NCBI RefSeq assembly: GCF_002858765.1
Contig: NZ_PJRP01000007.1
Coordinates: 219,724 to 283,723 of the forward strand
Length of the DNA: 64,000 bases
Source: Cupriavidus pauculus
Lineage (GTDB): Bacteria > Pseudomonadota > Gammaproteobacteria > Burkholderiales > Burkholderiaceae
Reading direction: 5' to 3'
A program made the translations under genes and the position numbers. How positions within the stretch are numbered: the stretch's first letter is position 1; each line of letters starts with the position of its first letter. This document shows positions 52,434-60,724 of this stretch, one piece after another. The notes below the pieces were generated by a model. That model searched no databases. It was not told the origin of the DNA and saw only the letters and a program-made list of their open reading frames with translations.

Positions 52434-53462
52434 ATGAAAAAGTTATTGCCTACCTCAACTGCTGGCAGCTTGCCCAAACCCTCCTGGCTTGCACAACCTG
52501 AAAAACTCTGGTCGCCCTGGAAGCTACAAGACGAGGAATTGGTCGAGGGAAAACAAGATGCGTTGCGTTTGTCGCTGCAAGAACAGCAGCACGCGGGCAT
52601 TGATATCGTTAGTGATGGCGAGCAAACGCGCCAGCATTTCGTCACCACGTTTATCGAGCACCTCAGCGGAGTCGATTTTGAGAAACGTGAGACCGTCAGA
52701 ATTCGTGATCGCTATGACGCGAGTGTGCCGACCGTGGTTGGCGCTGTGAGTCGCCCAAAGCCTGTGTTTGTTGAAGACGCCAAGTTCCTGCGTCAGCAAA
52801 CCAAGCAGCCCATCAAATGGGCCCTGCCGGGACCCATGACGATGATCGATACGCTCTACGATGGCCACTACAAGAGCCGCGAGAAACTAGCCTGGGAATT
52901 CGCCAAGATCCTCAATCAGGAAGCCAAGGAGTTGGAGGCCGCTGGCGTCGACATCATCCAGTTTGATGAGCCGGCGTTCAACGTCTTCTTTGACGAAGTG
53001 AATGACTGGGGAATCGCCACCTTGGAGCGCGCAATCGAAGGCCTCAAGTGTGAAACGGCCGTGCATATTTGCTACGGCTACGGCATCAAGGCCAATACCG
53101 ATTGGAAGCAGACGCTGGGGTCCGAGTGGCGCCAATATGAAGAATCTTTCCCCAAGCTGCAGAAATCCAATATCGATATTGTCTCGCTCGAGTGCCATAA
53201 CTCTCATGTTCCGATTGATCTGATCGAACTCATTCGTGGCAAGAAAGTGATGGTAGGGGCCATTGACGTGGCGACCAATACCATTGAAACGCCGGAAGAG
53301 GTGGCCAATACCCTTCGCAAGGCGCTGAAATTTGTCGATGCGGACAAGCTGTATCCTTGCACGAACTGTGGCATGGCGCCCTTACCTCGTCGCGTAGCAA
53401 GAGGCAAACTGGCTGCTCTCAGCGCAGGCGCAGATATCATCCGGGGAGAACTCTCGGCCTAG
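52434..53462 (+). CDS. mesD: MesD, folate-independent core methionine synthase
   Basis: The 342-residue protein equals only the catalytic C-terminal half of MetE (about 760 aa), so it lacks the N-terminal folate-related half. The zinc site is complete: HIC (His211, Cys213), Glu253 in LECH, and Cys312 in CTNCGM. DEP (178-180) and SDGEQ near residue 60 match MetE. It methylates homocysteine to methionine with a methyl donor that is not methyltetrahydrofolate and is not firmly known for MesD. The ATG at 52434 fits the family, although the frame opens earlier. Confidence 0.88.
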   Translation: MKKLLPTSTAGSLPKPSWLAQPEKLWSPWKLQDEELVEGKQDALRLSLQEQQHAGIDIVSDGEQTRQHFVTTFIEHLSGVDFEKRETVRIRDRYDASVPTVVGAVSRPKPVFVEDAKFLRQQTKQPIKWALPGPMTMIDTLYDGHYKSREKLAWEFAKILNQEAKELEAAGVDIIQFDEPAFNVFFDEVNDWGIATLERAIEGLKCETAVHICYGYGIKANTDWKQTLGSEWRQYEESFPKLQKSNIDIVSLECHNSHVPIDLIELIRGKKVMVGAIDVATNTIETPEEVANTLRKALKFVDADKLYPCTNCGMAPLPRRVARGKLAALSAGADIIRGELSA

Positions 53463-53940
53463 TGCTGAGCGAAACTGCGGGAAGTGCCGTTGGTACTGAC
53501 GAATGGCTCATCGCACGGAACCGACAGGTTTACAGTTGGTTCCGCCGTCGCATTGTTCTGGTCAAGAACTGTTGTCGACTTAGGTGGGCAAGTGCGACAT
53601 GGGCCTGCGCGCCCACGGGATAGTGAGTAATTATTTCTCGAGCCACCGCGAGGTCTTCGCGAGCGCCTTGAGAAAGAGGCCGAAGATGTACATGCCCAGT
53701 GCGGAGAGTAGACCCACGAGTGCGGCGGCGAACGTTACTTCCAAACTGATTAACTTTCGCGTGAAATCTGGCGAACTAGATACATTGCGCACCTGTATCA
53801 ATTCATCGTTTGTCCAGTCCTCGCTTTGTTCACCGGAATGCGCAGTTCAGCCACTTTTTGAAACGGGCCATGAACGCGCGTTTCCAATAGCTTGCAGGAC
53901 AGGACTCCTTCATGAGCCTTTAGTTTCTCGTCACGCTCAA
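53463..53940. other. Intergenic region downstream of mesD
   Basis: About 480 bases with one short membrane-protein frame on the minus strand (53631-53801). No clear terminator for the mes operon was seen. Confidence 0.35.
53631..53801 (-). CDS. Possible small membrane protein or gene remnant (about 56 aa)
   Basis: The minus strand encodes SSSPDFTRKLISLEVTFAAA, then LVGLLSALGMYIFGLFLKAL and AKTSRWLEK with a TAA stop. That is one strong transmembrane helix with a basic tail. There is no ATG. A TTG (53801) or GTG could start it, and the frame is open 15 more codons (GEQSEDWTNDE). It is either a tiny gene or the end of a lost one. Confidence 0.3.
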   Translation of the reverse strand: MIQVRNVSSSPDFTRKLISLEVTFAAALVGLLSALGMYIFGLFLKALAKTSRWLEK

Positions 53941-54462
53941 TTAAATTCCAGCTCCACAAATTACTTTGTACTTGGGACCAACAGAGTCGCAGATCATGCG
54001 CGCATCGTAGACCATGCCGGGGATGTCCGGACGCCCCGCGAATGCGACAATCGTATTGGTTGAGCGTGGCTTGGAAAATACGATTGTCTGGCCGCCCGTA
54101 GTTGTCGTATGCGCAGAGCCATAGGCATGGTTTCCGATTGTTGTGACATTCGCGGTCGTGTGACTTTGGACAGGTGTAGTAAAGGAGTCCCGCTCGATCC
54201 TGGACGTTGCGTCAACGATCACGAAATGCGTGAACCCATGTGTGAGCGTGAGTTCGGCACTCCGGAGTAGAACAATGTCTTCCGCTCTTTCTGTTCCGGT
54301 ATAGCCATTCCCCTGAAAGGAGACACGGAAGACATTGGTATCAAGCTGTGTCTCAGCAAACCCGCCTGTCAATCCTTTGGGTTGGTAGGCCGTTGCACAG
54401 CCAGCGAGCACCGCGGCAACAGACAAGAGTGCGGCAATGGAAATGGTCTTCATTGTTTTCAT
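53941..54462 (-). CDS. CC0125/CC1285-type lipoprotein
   Basis: The 173-residue protein has lipobox VLAGC (Cys near 22). The family core follows: GGFAETQLDTNVFRVSFQGN, then ERAEDIVLLRSAELTLTHGF and THFVIVDATSR. A Thr/His-rich variable region comes next, then a conserved C-terminus with two Cys (MICDSVG, VICGAGI). Function unknown. Monocistronic. Confidence 0.82.
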   Translation of the reverse strand: MKTMKTISIAALLSVAAVLAGCATAYQPKGLTGGFAETQLDTNVFRVSFQGNGYTGTERAEDIVLLRSAELTLTHGFTHFVIVDATSRIERDSFTTPVQSHTTANVTTIGNHAYGSAHTTTTGGQTIVFSKPRSTNTIVAFAGRPDIPGMVYDARMICDSVGPKYKVICGAGI

Positions 54463-55216
54463 CCTTACGCGCGCTTACTTGATTGCCATTTGACGTAGAC
54501 GCGCAGTTCGTCATTGACAAGTTCGCAACCAGCCTCCGATGCGCATAATCACGTCACAAACTGCGTGGGCAACGGTTCAACAGCTGCGTTTACAACAAGG
54601 TTAGGAGCGAGGAGACCTTACGGCTTTGCGCGGCGTTCCATGGGCTTGGCATTTCATGCCAAGGCTCATGCCGGCGCATGACGAGACATATGAGGTGTCA
54701 ACGGACAAGCTACGCCAGAACTTCGAAGGTGCATTCGGTGAAATCCCACCCGGTCTTGTCACGCAAGGTGACGCCCCTTTTTCGGCCTCACCCCGAAGAC
54801 TGCTTGTGATGTACAAGCCTAACGACACGTCAACAGTGACCGCCCAGGCGCACGTCCACTCCCCGAATGGCGATTGCTATACTCTGGGACCCGAAACCGT
54901 CGACACAGAGGGTCGACAGGGCATTGGCAGCGCGAAAGGCAAGGGAGGCACGCCAAGGAGGGAGTTGAGCGGCTCCGGGAACTAAGGCCTGGCGAATCGA
55001 CGCTCGGTCCGACGGATCGACCCAGCAGTTCGCCGATCCACACCCCTATGGCGGCTTATCCGCATAGCTGGAGCACACAGGCGTGGTCGGTCTGACTCAT
55101 GGCTGCAAGGTGCCAGCGGGAATTCCGATTGAGGAAGACGACGTGCTCTATGCCATAGCAGACACCGAACGACAATAGGGCTAGCAAGTAGACTCGTTGT
55201 CTGACAAAGCCTGCGA
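54463..55216. other. Intergenic region, one doubtful open frame
   Basis: About 750 bases. A plus-strand frame (54626-54985) contains LRQNFEGAFGEIPPGLVTQG and VTAQAHVHSPNGDCYTLGPE, which read somewhat like protein. It has no start site and matches nothing I know. Otherwise nothing. Confidence 0.35.
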
Positions 55217-55684
55217 TCAGGCATCAAGGACCAGCGAGAACAGCGCGAACGCGCCGAGCGCGGCCAGGATGATGCCAACCCAGTAGGCAAGGTTCCATTG
55301 CGGCAGCAGGCCCTCGCGCTGCAGGGCGCTGACGCGGCGGCGGTGCTGGATCACCGCCGCGATCAGCGCGACCGTTCCGAGCAACACCATGGCCGTGCCG
55401 ACTGCTCGCGGCGACCAGGTGCCGCCAAGCCGCCCGACAATCGCGCCGCCGCCGTGCTGCGCTTCCAGATACTGGAAGAACTTCGCCAGCGTGAAGCCGA
55501 AGCTGATCATCGACAGCGCGGTGCGCAACCACGCCATCAGCGTACGCTCGAACGCCAGGAAACTGCGTTCGAGTGCAAGCGTGGTGCGCTGCCGGGCCAG
55601 CAGTGTGCTCTCGTTGGGCGTGGGATTGGACGGCATACCCGGTGGCGGTAGCGTCGCAGGTTCGCCTTCATGAGGACTGGACAT
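55217..55684 (-). CDS. DUF202 (YidH-like) inner-membrane protein
   Basis: The 155-residue protein has the DUF202 signature LALERSFLAFERTLMAWLRT, with a second segment ISFGFTLAKFF and two more hydrophobic helices (AMVLLGTVALIAAVI, YWVGIILAALGAFALFSL). The Pro/Ser-rich N-terminus is cytoplasmic. GGAGG eight bases before the ATG at 55684 fixes the start. Function unknown. It follows the sulfatase gene by about 160 bp on the same strand. Confidence 0.85.
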   Translation of the reverse strand: MSSPHEGEPATLPPPGMPSNPTPNESTLLARQRTTLALERSFLAFERTLMAWLRTALSMISFGFTLAKFFQYLEAQHGGGAIVGRLGGTWSPRAVGTAMVLLGTVALIAAVIQHRRRVSALQREGLLPQWNLAYWVGIILAALGAFALFSLVLDA

Positions 55685-55842
55685 GGTGGGCACCTCCCGG
55701 GCCAGGTGGTCAGGCTATCGTCGTCCACCCGGCACGTGTGAAGCGGGGCGCGGCATGAACGGCCCCCGGGCTGTGCCGAAGGGTGCTGCCCGGGGCGACA
55801 TTGTGCGGATCGCCGCCCGGGGCTCGCGGGACGGGACGCCGG

Positions 55843-57354
55843 TTACCGGCCGCCGCCGCCGGCCGCGTCCATCATCTTGTCGATGACTTGGTCCACGCCG
55901 AAGCTGGCTGCCTTCTGCCGCGGCGGAAATTCCTTGAAGGTCTGCAGGAATTCGGCGACCCCGGCCTGCGCCGGCACCAGGATGAAGACATGGTCGAGCA
56001 ACCAGTCGTAGTAGGTGTTGGACGTGACGTCAGCCCGCTCATAGGGGTCGGTGCGCAGGTTGAAGATTTTGGGCACGCGCAAGGTGACCAGCGGCTCGGC
56101 CCAGATCTGCAGGGTCCCCGGCGTGCGCTGTTCCATGAAGACCACTTTCCAGTTGTCAAAGCGCAGGCACGCCAGGTCGCCATCGTCGGTGAAATAGAGG
56201 AAGCCCTTGCGGTCCGGCTTCTTTGCCTTGCCCGAAAGGTACGGCATCAGGCTGAATCCGTCGAGATGCACTTTGAAGGTCTTGCCGTTGGCCTTGTGCC
56301 CCTTCTTCAGCTTCTCCTTGATCTCGGGATCGCCCGCCGCGTCGACGATGGTGGGCAGCCAGTCCAGGTGGCTGACGATGTCGTTGCAGACTGTGCCCGG
56401 CTTGATCACGCCCGGCCAGCGCACCATGCATGGCACGCGGTACGCACCCTCCCAATTGGAGTTCTTCTCGTTGCGAAACGGGGTCATGCCCGCGTCCGGC
56501 CACGAATTCATGTGCGGGCCGTTGTCGGTGCTGTACATGACCATGGTGTTGTCCGCGATGCCCAGATCATCCAGCAGTTTGAGCATTTCGCCGATGTGCT
56601 TGTCGTGTTCGACCATGCAGTCATGGTATTCCGACTGCCAGCGCCCCGCCTGGCCACGGACGCGGTCCTCGATGTGGGTGCGGAAGTGCATGTGCGAGGT
56701 GTTGAACCACAGGAAGAAGGGCTTGTCGTCCTTGTGCGCCTTCTCGATGAAGGCCTTGGCCGACTTGAGGAACTCGGTGTCGATGGTCTTCATCCGCTCC
56801 TTGGTCAGCGGCCCGGTGTTGTCGATCTTCTGGCCACCCTTGCCATCGGACCAACAGTGCAGCACGCCCCGTGGCCCGTACTTCTTCCTAAAGTCCGGGA
56901 AGTCCTTCGGGTTGGGATAATCGGGCAGTTCCGGTTCTTCCTCGGCGTTGAGGTGGTAAAGGTTACCGAAGAATTCGTCAAAGCCGTGCATGGTCGGCAG
57001 ATGCTCGTCGCGATCGCCGAAATGGTTCTTGCCGAACTGGCCCGTGGTATATCCCAGGCCCTTGAGCAGCTCTGGAATGTTCGGGTCCTCGGCACGCATG
57101 CCGAGATCCGCACCGGGCAAGCCTACCTTGGTCAAGCCGGTGCGCAGCCCGCACTGCCCGGTGATGAACGATGCCCGGCCGGCCGTGCAACTTTGCTCGG
57201 CATAGTAGTCGGTGAATAGGACGCCCTCTTCGGCAATGCGGTCGATGTTCGGAGTGCGGTAGCCCATCATCCCCTTGGTGAAGATGCTGAGGTTGGACTG
57301 GCCGATATCGTCGCCCCAGAGGATCAGGAAGTTCGGTTTTTTCTTCTCTGCCAT
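55843..57354 (-). CDS. Type I sulfatase (arylsulfatase family)
   Basis: The 503-residue protein hydrolyses sulfate esters using a formylglycine made from the cysteine of SCTAGR (Cys56, Arg60). The motif fits C-x-A-x-R; the more common form has Pro at the third position. Metal ligands are WGDDIGQ (Asp15-Asp16) and STDNGPH. There is no signal peptide, so the enzyme is probably cytoplasmic. That suits modification by the adjacent cytosolic maturase but requires import of the substrate. It could also leave folded by another route. About 90 bp separate it from the maturase gene upstream. Confidence 0.9.
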   Translation of the reverse strand: MAEKKKPNFLILWGDDIGQSNLSIFTKGMMGYRTPNIDRIAEEGVLFTDYYAEQSCTAGRASFITGQCGLRTGLTKVGLPGADLGMRAEDPNIPELLKGLGYTTGQFGKNHFGDRDEHLPTMHGFDEFFGNLYHLNAEEEPELPDYPNPKDFPDFRKKYGPRGVLHCWSDGKGGQKIDNTGPLTKERMKTIDTEFLKSAKAFIEKAHKDDKPFFLWFNTSHMHFRTHIEDRVRGQAGRWQSEYHDCMVEHDKHIGEMLKLLDDLGIADNTMVMYSTDNGPHMNSWPDAGMTPFRNEKNSNWEGAYRVPCMVRWPGVIKPGTVCNDIVSHLDWLPTIVDAAGDPEIKEKLKKGHKANGKTFKVHLDGFSLMPYLSGKAKKPDRKGFLYFTDDGDLACLRFDNWKVVFMEQRTPGTLQIWAEPLVTLRVPKIFNLRTDPYERADVTSNTYYDWLLDHVFILVPAQAGVAEFLQTFKEFPPRQKAASFGVDQVIDKMMDAAGGGGR

Positions 57355-57447
57355 GGCATTCTCCTTTGCGTCGAAGCCACCCGTCGGTGGCGGATTCTCC
57401 CGGAGACCCTTGCGCGCTTCGCCGCCCGAGTTCTTCTTCTGGTTTGA

Positions 57448-58422
57448 TCAGATGCCCGGGGCGTCGCGTATCACGCAGCGAAAGCCCAGGTGGCACGTGG
57501 AGGTGTCCACCGGCTGTGGCATCCGCGCGGCGGGCCGGTAGCGCCGGCAGTAGTTCGGCGCGCACAGGTAAGAGCCGCCCTTCATGACTTTGCGCGGGAT
57601 CCTGAGGTGAGGCGTCCGGTCGTCAACGCTCGCTTCGAGCGTTGCGCCACGCGGGTTGTCCAGCGTGCAGCAAGCCTTAACGATCTTGCCGTGGTCCTGG
57701 TACCAGTCGCTGGTCCACTCCCAAACGTTACCCGCCATGTCGTGGAGCCCATATCCGTTCGCGGGGTACGCGCCCACCGGCGCGGTCCACTCGAAGCCGT
57801 CTTCCAGGAGGTTCTGCCAAGGGAATTCACCTTGCCAGGTGTTGGCCATATGCTTGCCGCGGGGGGCAAACTGGTCGCCCCACACGAACTCCGCGCCATC
57901 GAGTCCGCCCCGCGCGGCGAATTCCCACTCGGCTTCCGTCGGCAGGTCCTTGCCCGCCCAGGCCGCATACGCCATGGCATCCTCGTAGGCGACATGCACG
58001 ACAGGGTGGTCCCACAGGCCCTTGAGCGAGCTGGCCGGGCCACGCGGGTGACGCCAGTCCGCGCCGGCGGTGTACACCCACCAGTTGTAGTGATTGCGCA
58101 GGTCGACGCGACGGGGCGCCTTGGCAAACATGACGGACGACGGCACCAGCAGTTCCGGCTTGGCGCCGGGGTAGTCCGCCGGATTCGCGGGACGCTCGGC
58201 GACGGTAACGTGGCCCGTGGCATCGACGAACCGCTTGAACGCCGCGTTCGTGACCGTGTCGAGGTCGATCCAGAAGCTGCCGACGCAGACCTTGTGCGCG
58301 GGGGCTTCCTCTGGATAGTGACTGTCGGAGCCCATCAGGAACGTACCGCCCGGAATACGGGCCATGCCGGTCATTGGCACGGATTCGTCGACAGGTGTTC
58401 CGCTGGACAATGGTTGGGCCAT
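57448..58422 (-). CDS. Formylglycine-generating enzyme (SUMF1/FGE family)
   Basis: The 324-residue protein has the full FGE-sulfatase fold: MARIPGGTFLMGSDSHYPEE near 20-39, DLPTEAEWEFAARGG, GLHDMAGNVWEWTSDWY, and the copper-binding cysteine pair in SYLCAPNYCRRYRP (Cys287, Cys292). It converts the active-site cysteine of type I sulfatases to formylglycine using O2. It precedes the Cys-type sulfatase gene in the same operon and presumably matures it. Both lack signal peptides. Confidence 0.92.
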   Translation of the reverse strand: MAQPLSSGTPVDESVPMTGMARIPGGTFLMGSDSHYPEEAPAHKVCVGSFWIDLDTVTNAAFKRFVDATGHVTVAERPANPADYPGAKPELLVPSSVMFAKAPRRVDLRNHYNWWVYTAGADWRHPRGPASSLKGLWDHPVVHVAYEDAMAYAAWAGKDLPTEAEWEFAARGGLDGAEFVWGDQFAPRGKHMANTWQGEFPWQNLLEDGFEWTAPVGAYPANGYGLHDMAGNVWEWTSDWYQDHGKIVKACCTLDNPRGATLEASVDDRTPHLRIPRKVMKGGSYLCAPNYCRRYRPAARMPQPVDTSTCHLGFRCVIRDAPGI

Positions 58423-58839
58423 GGGTTACCCGACAGTTGTGGAAGTGACGCTTGATGATGGAACCTGGAAACACTGTTGGCGTGGACAAGATCCGGGGGC
58501 GCATGGCTTCGTGTGGGCCGACGCTGCGATCTGATCCCACCCATGTTCGGCGGTGGCAGGGAAGAAGCGAAGTGAATTCTTTCTTGACGCAATTAAGCAG
58601 CGTCGAAGGCGAGGTAGGTGGCGGCGTATCGACGGCGCGCTAGCTAGTCCGCGCTGCCACACCCATGCTGGCGGGACATCAGACCAGCGTACCCAGCACC
58701 TTCATCAGCACTTCTAAGAGCGGGGAAATGCAGTGCCGGTTCGGCAAAGGTGTCCTATTGTTGCTGGGCGTTGCGCACGCATGGGTGTGCCGATTGCGGC
58801 ACTGTCAGATGACCATTGGATGCTGATCAGGAGACGTCG
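58423..58839. other. Divergent intergenic region
   Basis: About 420 bases between the FGE start and the membrane-protein start. It contains a small perfect hairpin GTGCCG-ATTG-CGGCAC (58787-58802) and presumably both promoters. No gene seen. Confidence 0.4.
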
Positions 58840-59370
58840 ATGGGAAAGGTAGCCGCCACGCTCAAGCATGAATTCCTGGAAATGCTGCCGCCGACGATCT
58901 TCTTTTTCCTGGCGCTCCACATCGTGGCGATCATCCGGGCGCTGATGATCCGCGGCTCAGGCATCTCGCTACCAGTGTCCGCGTCTGTCCTGCTGGCCGC
59001 ACTGATACTGGGCAAGTCCGTGCTCGTTGCCAACATGCTGCCGTTCATCAACCGCTTTCCCGAGAAGCCGCTGATCTGGAATGTCCTTTGGAAAACCGCG
59101 ATCTACACGCTGATCGCACTTTTCGTCCACTACCTGGAGCGGCTGTACGACTACTGGAAGGATGCCTCGGGCCTGGCCGAGGCCAACCAGCAATTGCTGG
59201 CGCACATCAACTGGCCACAGTTCTGGGCCATCCAGATCCTGCTCGTGACATTGATCATCAACTACTGCGTGATCGCCGAACTCGGGCGCGCAATAGGTCG
59301 GGAGAAGCTCAAGGCAATTTTCTTCGGTCCGCTACCTCGAAGTGTCACGGAGAAGCACTCCGTGCCATAG
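58840..59370 (+). CDS. Hypothetical inner-membrane protein (176 aa)
   Basis: Four transmembrane helices can be seen (PTIFFFLALHIVAII, SVLLAALILGKSVLVANML, LWKTAIYTLIALFVHYLE, WAIQILLVTLIINYCVIAEL), with charged loops. CAGGAGACGTCG before the ATG at 58840 fixes the start. I do not recognise a named family, although similar small membrane proteins are common in proteobacteria. It converges with the repeat-protein gene, 28 bp apart. Confidence 0.7.
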   Translation: MGKVAATLKHEFLEMLPPTIFFFLALHIVAIIRALMIRGSGISLPVSASVLLAALILGKSVLVANMLPFINRFPEKPLIWNVLWKTAIYTLIALFVHYLERLYDYWKDASGLAEANQQLLAHINWPQFWAIQILLVTLIINYCVIAELGRAIGREKLKAIFFGPLPRSVTEKHSVP

Positions 59371-59398
59371 CCAGATAGTTTCGCTGGCTCGGTCGGGC

Positions 59399-59830
59399 TC
59401 AGGCGTAGGCGCCGTCCAGGTACGGATCGACGCTGCGTGCCGGATCGGCCGATACGCCGGTGCGGTCCATGCCCGCCACCGTATGCGCGCCGTCGTAGTA
59501 CGGGCTGCGCGGTTCCTGCACCGAGCGGGCACCATCCAGATACGGATCGGCCGAACGGGCCGGCGGGGCCGAGACACCCGTGCGGTCCAGACCCGCCACC
59601 GTGCGGGCGCCATCGGTGTACGGGCTGCGCGGCTCCTGCACCGAGCGGGCACCGTCGAGGAACGGGTCAGCCGAACGGGCGCCTTCGGTGTACGGATCGC
59701 GGGCTTCCGTGGCCGTGCGGGCACCATCGGTGTACGCGTCGCGGGCGCTCAGGACGGAGGCTTGTGCGCCGGCAGCGGCAGCAACCAGGGCAACGGCGAG
59801 AACCAGGCGGGAGGTCAGGGTCTTGGACAT
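59399..59830 (-). CDS. Exported protein with DPYxDGAR tandem repeats
   Basis: The 143-residue protein has a signal peptide (residues 1-25, AAGAQA). The mature part consists of repeats of a DPYLDGARS-like nonapeptide. Seven copies of Y/F-x-D/E-G-A are present. Two full 40-residue units (55-94 and 95-134) differ at only a few positions, and a third begins at 135. The frame is open far upstream, but AAGGAAA ten bases before the ATG at 59830 and the signal peptide set the start. Function unknown. A periplasmic binding or structural role is possible. Confidence 0.75.
   Translation of the reverse strand: MSKTLTSRLVLAVALVAAAAGAQASVLSARDAYTDGARTATEARDPYTEGARSADPFLDGARSVQEPRSPYTDGARTVAGLDRTGVSAPPARSADPYLDGARSVQEPRSPYYDGAHTVAGMDRTGVSADPARSVDPYLDGAYA
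59429..59668 (-). repeat. 120-bp tandem repeat, two units
   Basis: Two adjacent 120-bp units encode the 40-residue repeats of the exported protein. They are close enough to expand or contract by slippage. Confidence 0.7.
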
Positions 59831-60211
59831 GATGGGTTTCCTTTGGATACGTGAGCGGTTTGCAGTCTTGTGATGCCGTGTCAGCGTTCGCGCCGTCGTT
59901 TCCGGTGTTGCGTCGCGCTGCCATGGAACGTATTTAAGTCGGCCCACGTATCGCGCCCGTAGCGACTTGCCGCCGGTTCTGTCTGGACGCGTATCACCGG
60001 CCTGCCCGGATACACAGGCGTACAAAAAGGGCGCTGGAGTGGAAGCAAAAGCCGGTAAGTGGCGACATAGAAGCAAAAAAGCGCCTCATAAGGCCCAGGC
60101 GGTTCAGGTCGCCGTTTTGGCAACATCCAACGCAGTAGGGCGCGCGATGGCCGTACAGAACGGACAGCGAGCAGGCAGGCGCCCGGCCGGTTGAACCGGC
60201 TGGTGACGCGC

Positions 60212-60331
60212 TCAGGCGAGCGCGTGGTCGGTCGAGGGTTGCCGGTCGCCCGTGCTGCCCACTTCTATGATCAGTGCGCGCAGGCGCTCGGCCGCGATGG
60301 GCTTGTACAGCACGCGCAAGCCGCTGGGCCA
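60212..60331 (-). pseudogene. C-terminal tail of a response-regulator receiver domain
   Basis: Encodes WPSGLRVLYKPIAAERLRAL followed by IIEVG and a short tail with stop. LYKPIxxxRLRALI is the usual end of a receiver domain in hybrid sensor kinases, where the Lys of KP is invariant. Sequence upstream is not receiver-like, so only about 39 codons survive. Confidence 0.45.
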
Positions 60332-60620
60332 TGAGCGGTCATCCAATACGCGGCACGGAAGCGGACGTTCTATCTCGGATCGCCGCCTTCGGCTTCGCAT
60401 CGGAGTCGGCAAGGCCCGGTAGCGTGAAGGTGAGCGATGATGTAAATCGCTTGCTGCATGACGGTGTGTTCCGCGTATCGGAAGTCGTCATGCTCGCTCG
60501 TGATGCGAAGCGAGCTTGGACAATTGAGAAATCCCTAGCTGTTCGTGTTCAGTAGGCGCTCTCCTTGCCTCCCTATTGCAACTCCCAGCCAGACGCCTCT
60601 CCGTGGCGTTTTAACAGATG

Positions 60621-60656
60621 AAAAGAAAGCCGCCCAGCCTGGTAAGGGCTGGCGGC
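60621..60656 (-). terminator. Rho-independent terminator of the propeller lipoprotein gene
   Basis: GCCGCC-AGCCC and its complement form an 11-bp stem with one bulge/mismatch around a six-base loop. On the minus strand it is followed by TTTCTTTTC. It lies about 70 bp past the stop codon of the gene at 60725. Confidence 0.8.
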
Positions 60657-60724
60657 TCATGTAGCGGCTAACAATCCGTTGACAGCGGTGTTGCCCGTTG
60701 GTCAACACCGCCCCATCCCATGAA

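Larger units (their letters stand above)
59831..60724. other. Intergenic region with a receiver-domain relic
   Basis: About 890 bases between the repeat protein and the propeller lipoprotein. Recognisable content is the relic at 60212-60331, the terminator at 60621-60656, and a 9-bp hairpin (GCGGTGTTG/CAACACCGC, about 60681-60711) just after the propeller stop. Confidence 0.4.

Noticed and set aside
55783-57219. 478-codon open frame on the plus strand
   Set aside because: Antisense to the sulfatase with its CTAGR motif. The product is a Val/Arg/His-rich shadow.
57490-58455. 321-codon open frame on the plus strand
   Set aside because: Antisense to the formylglycine-generating enzyme, whose motifs are complete.
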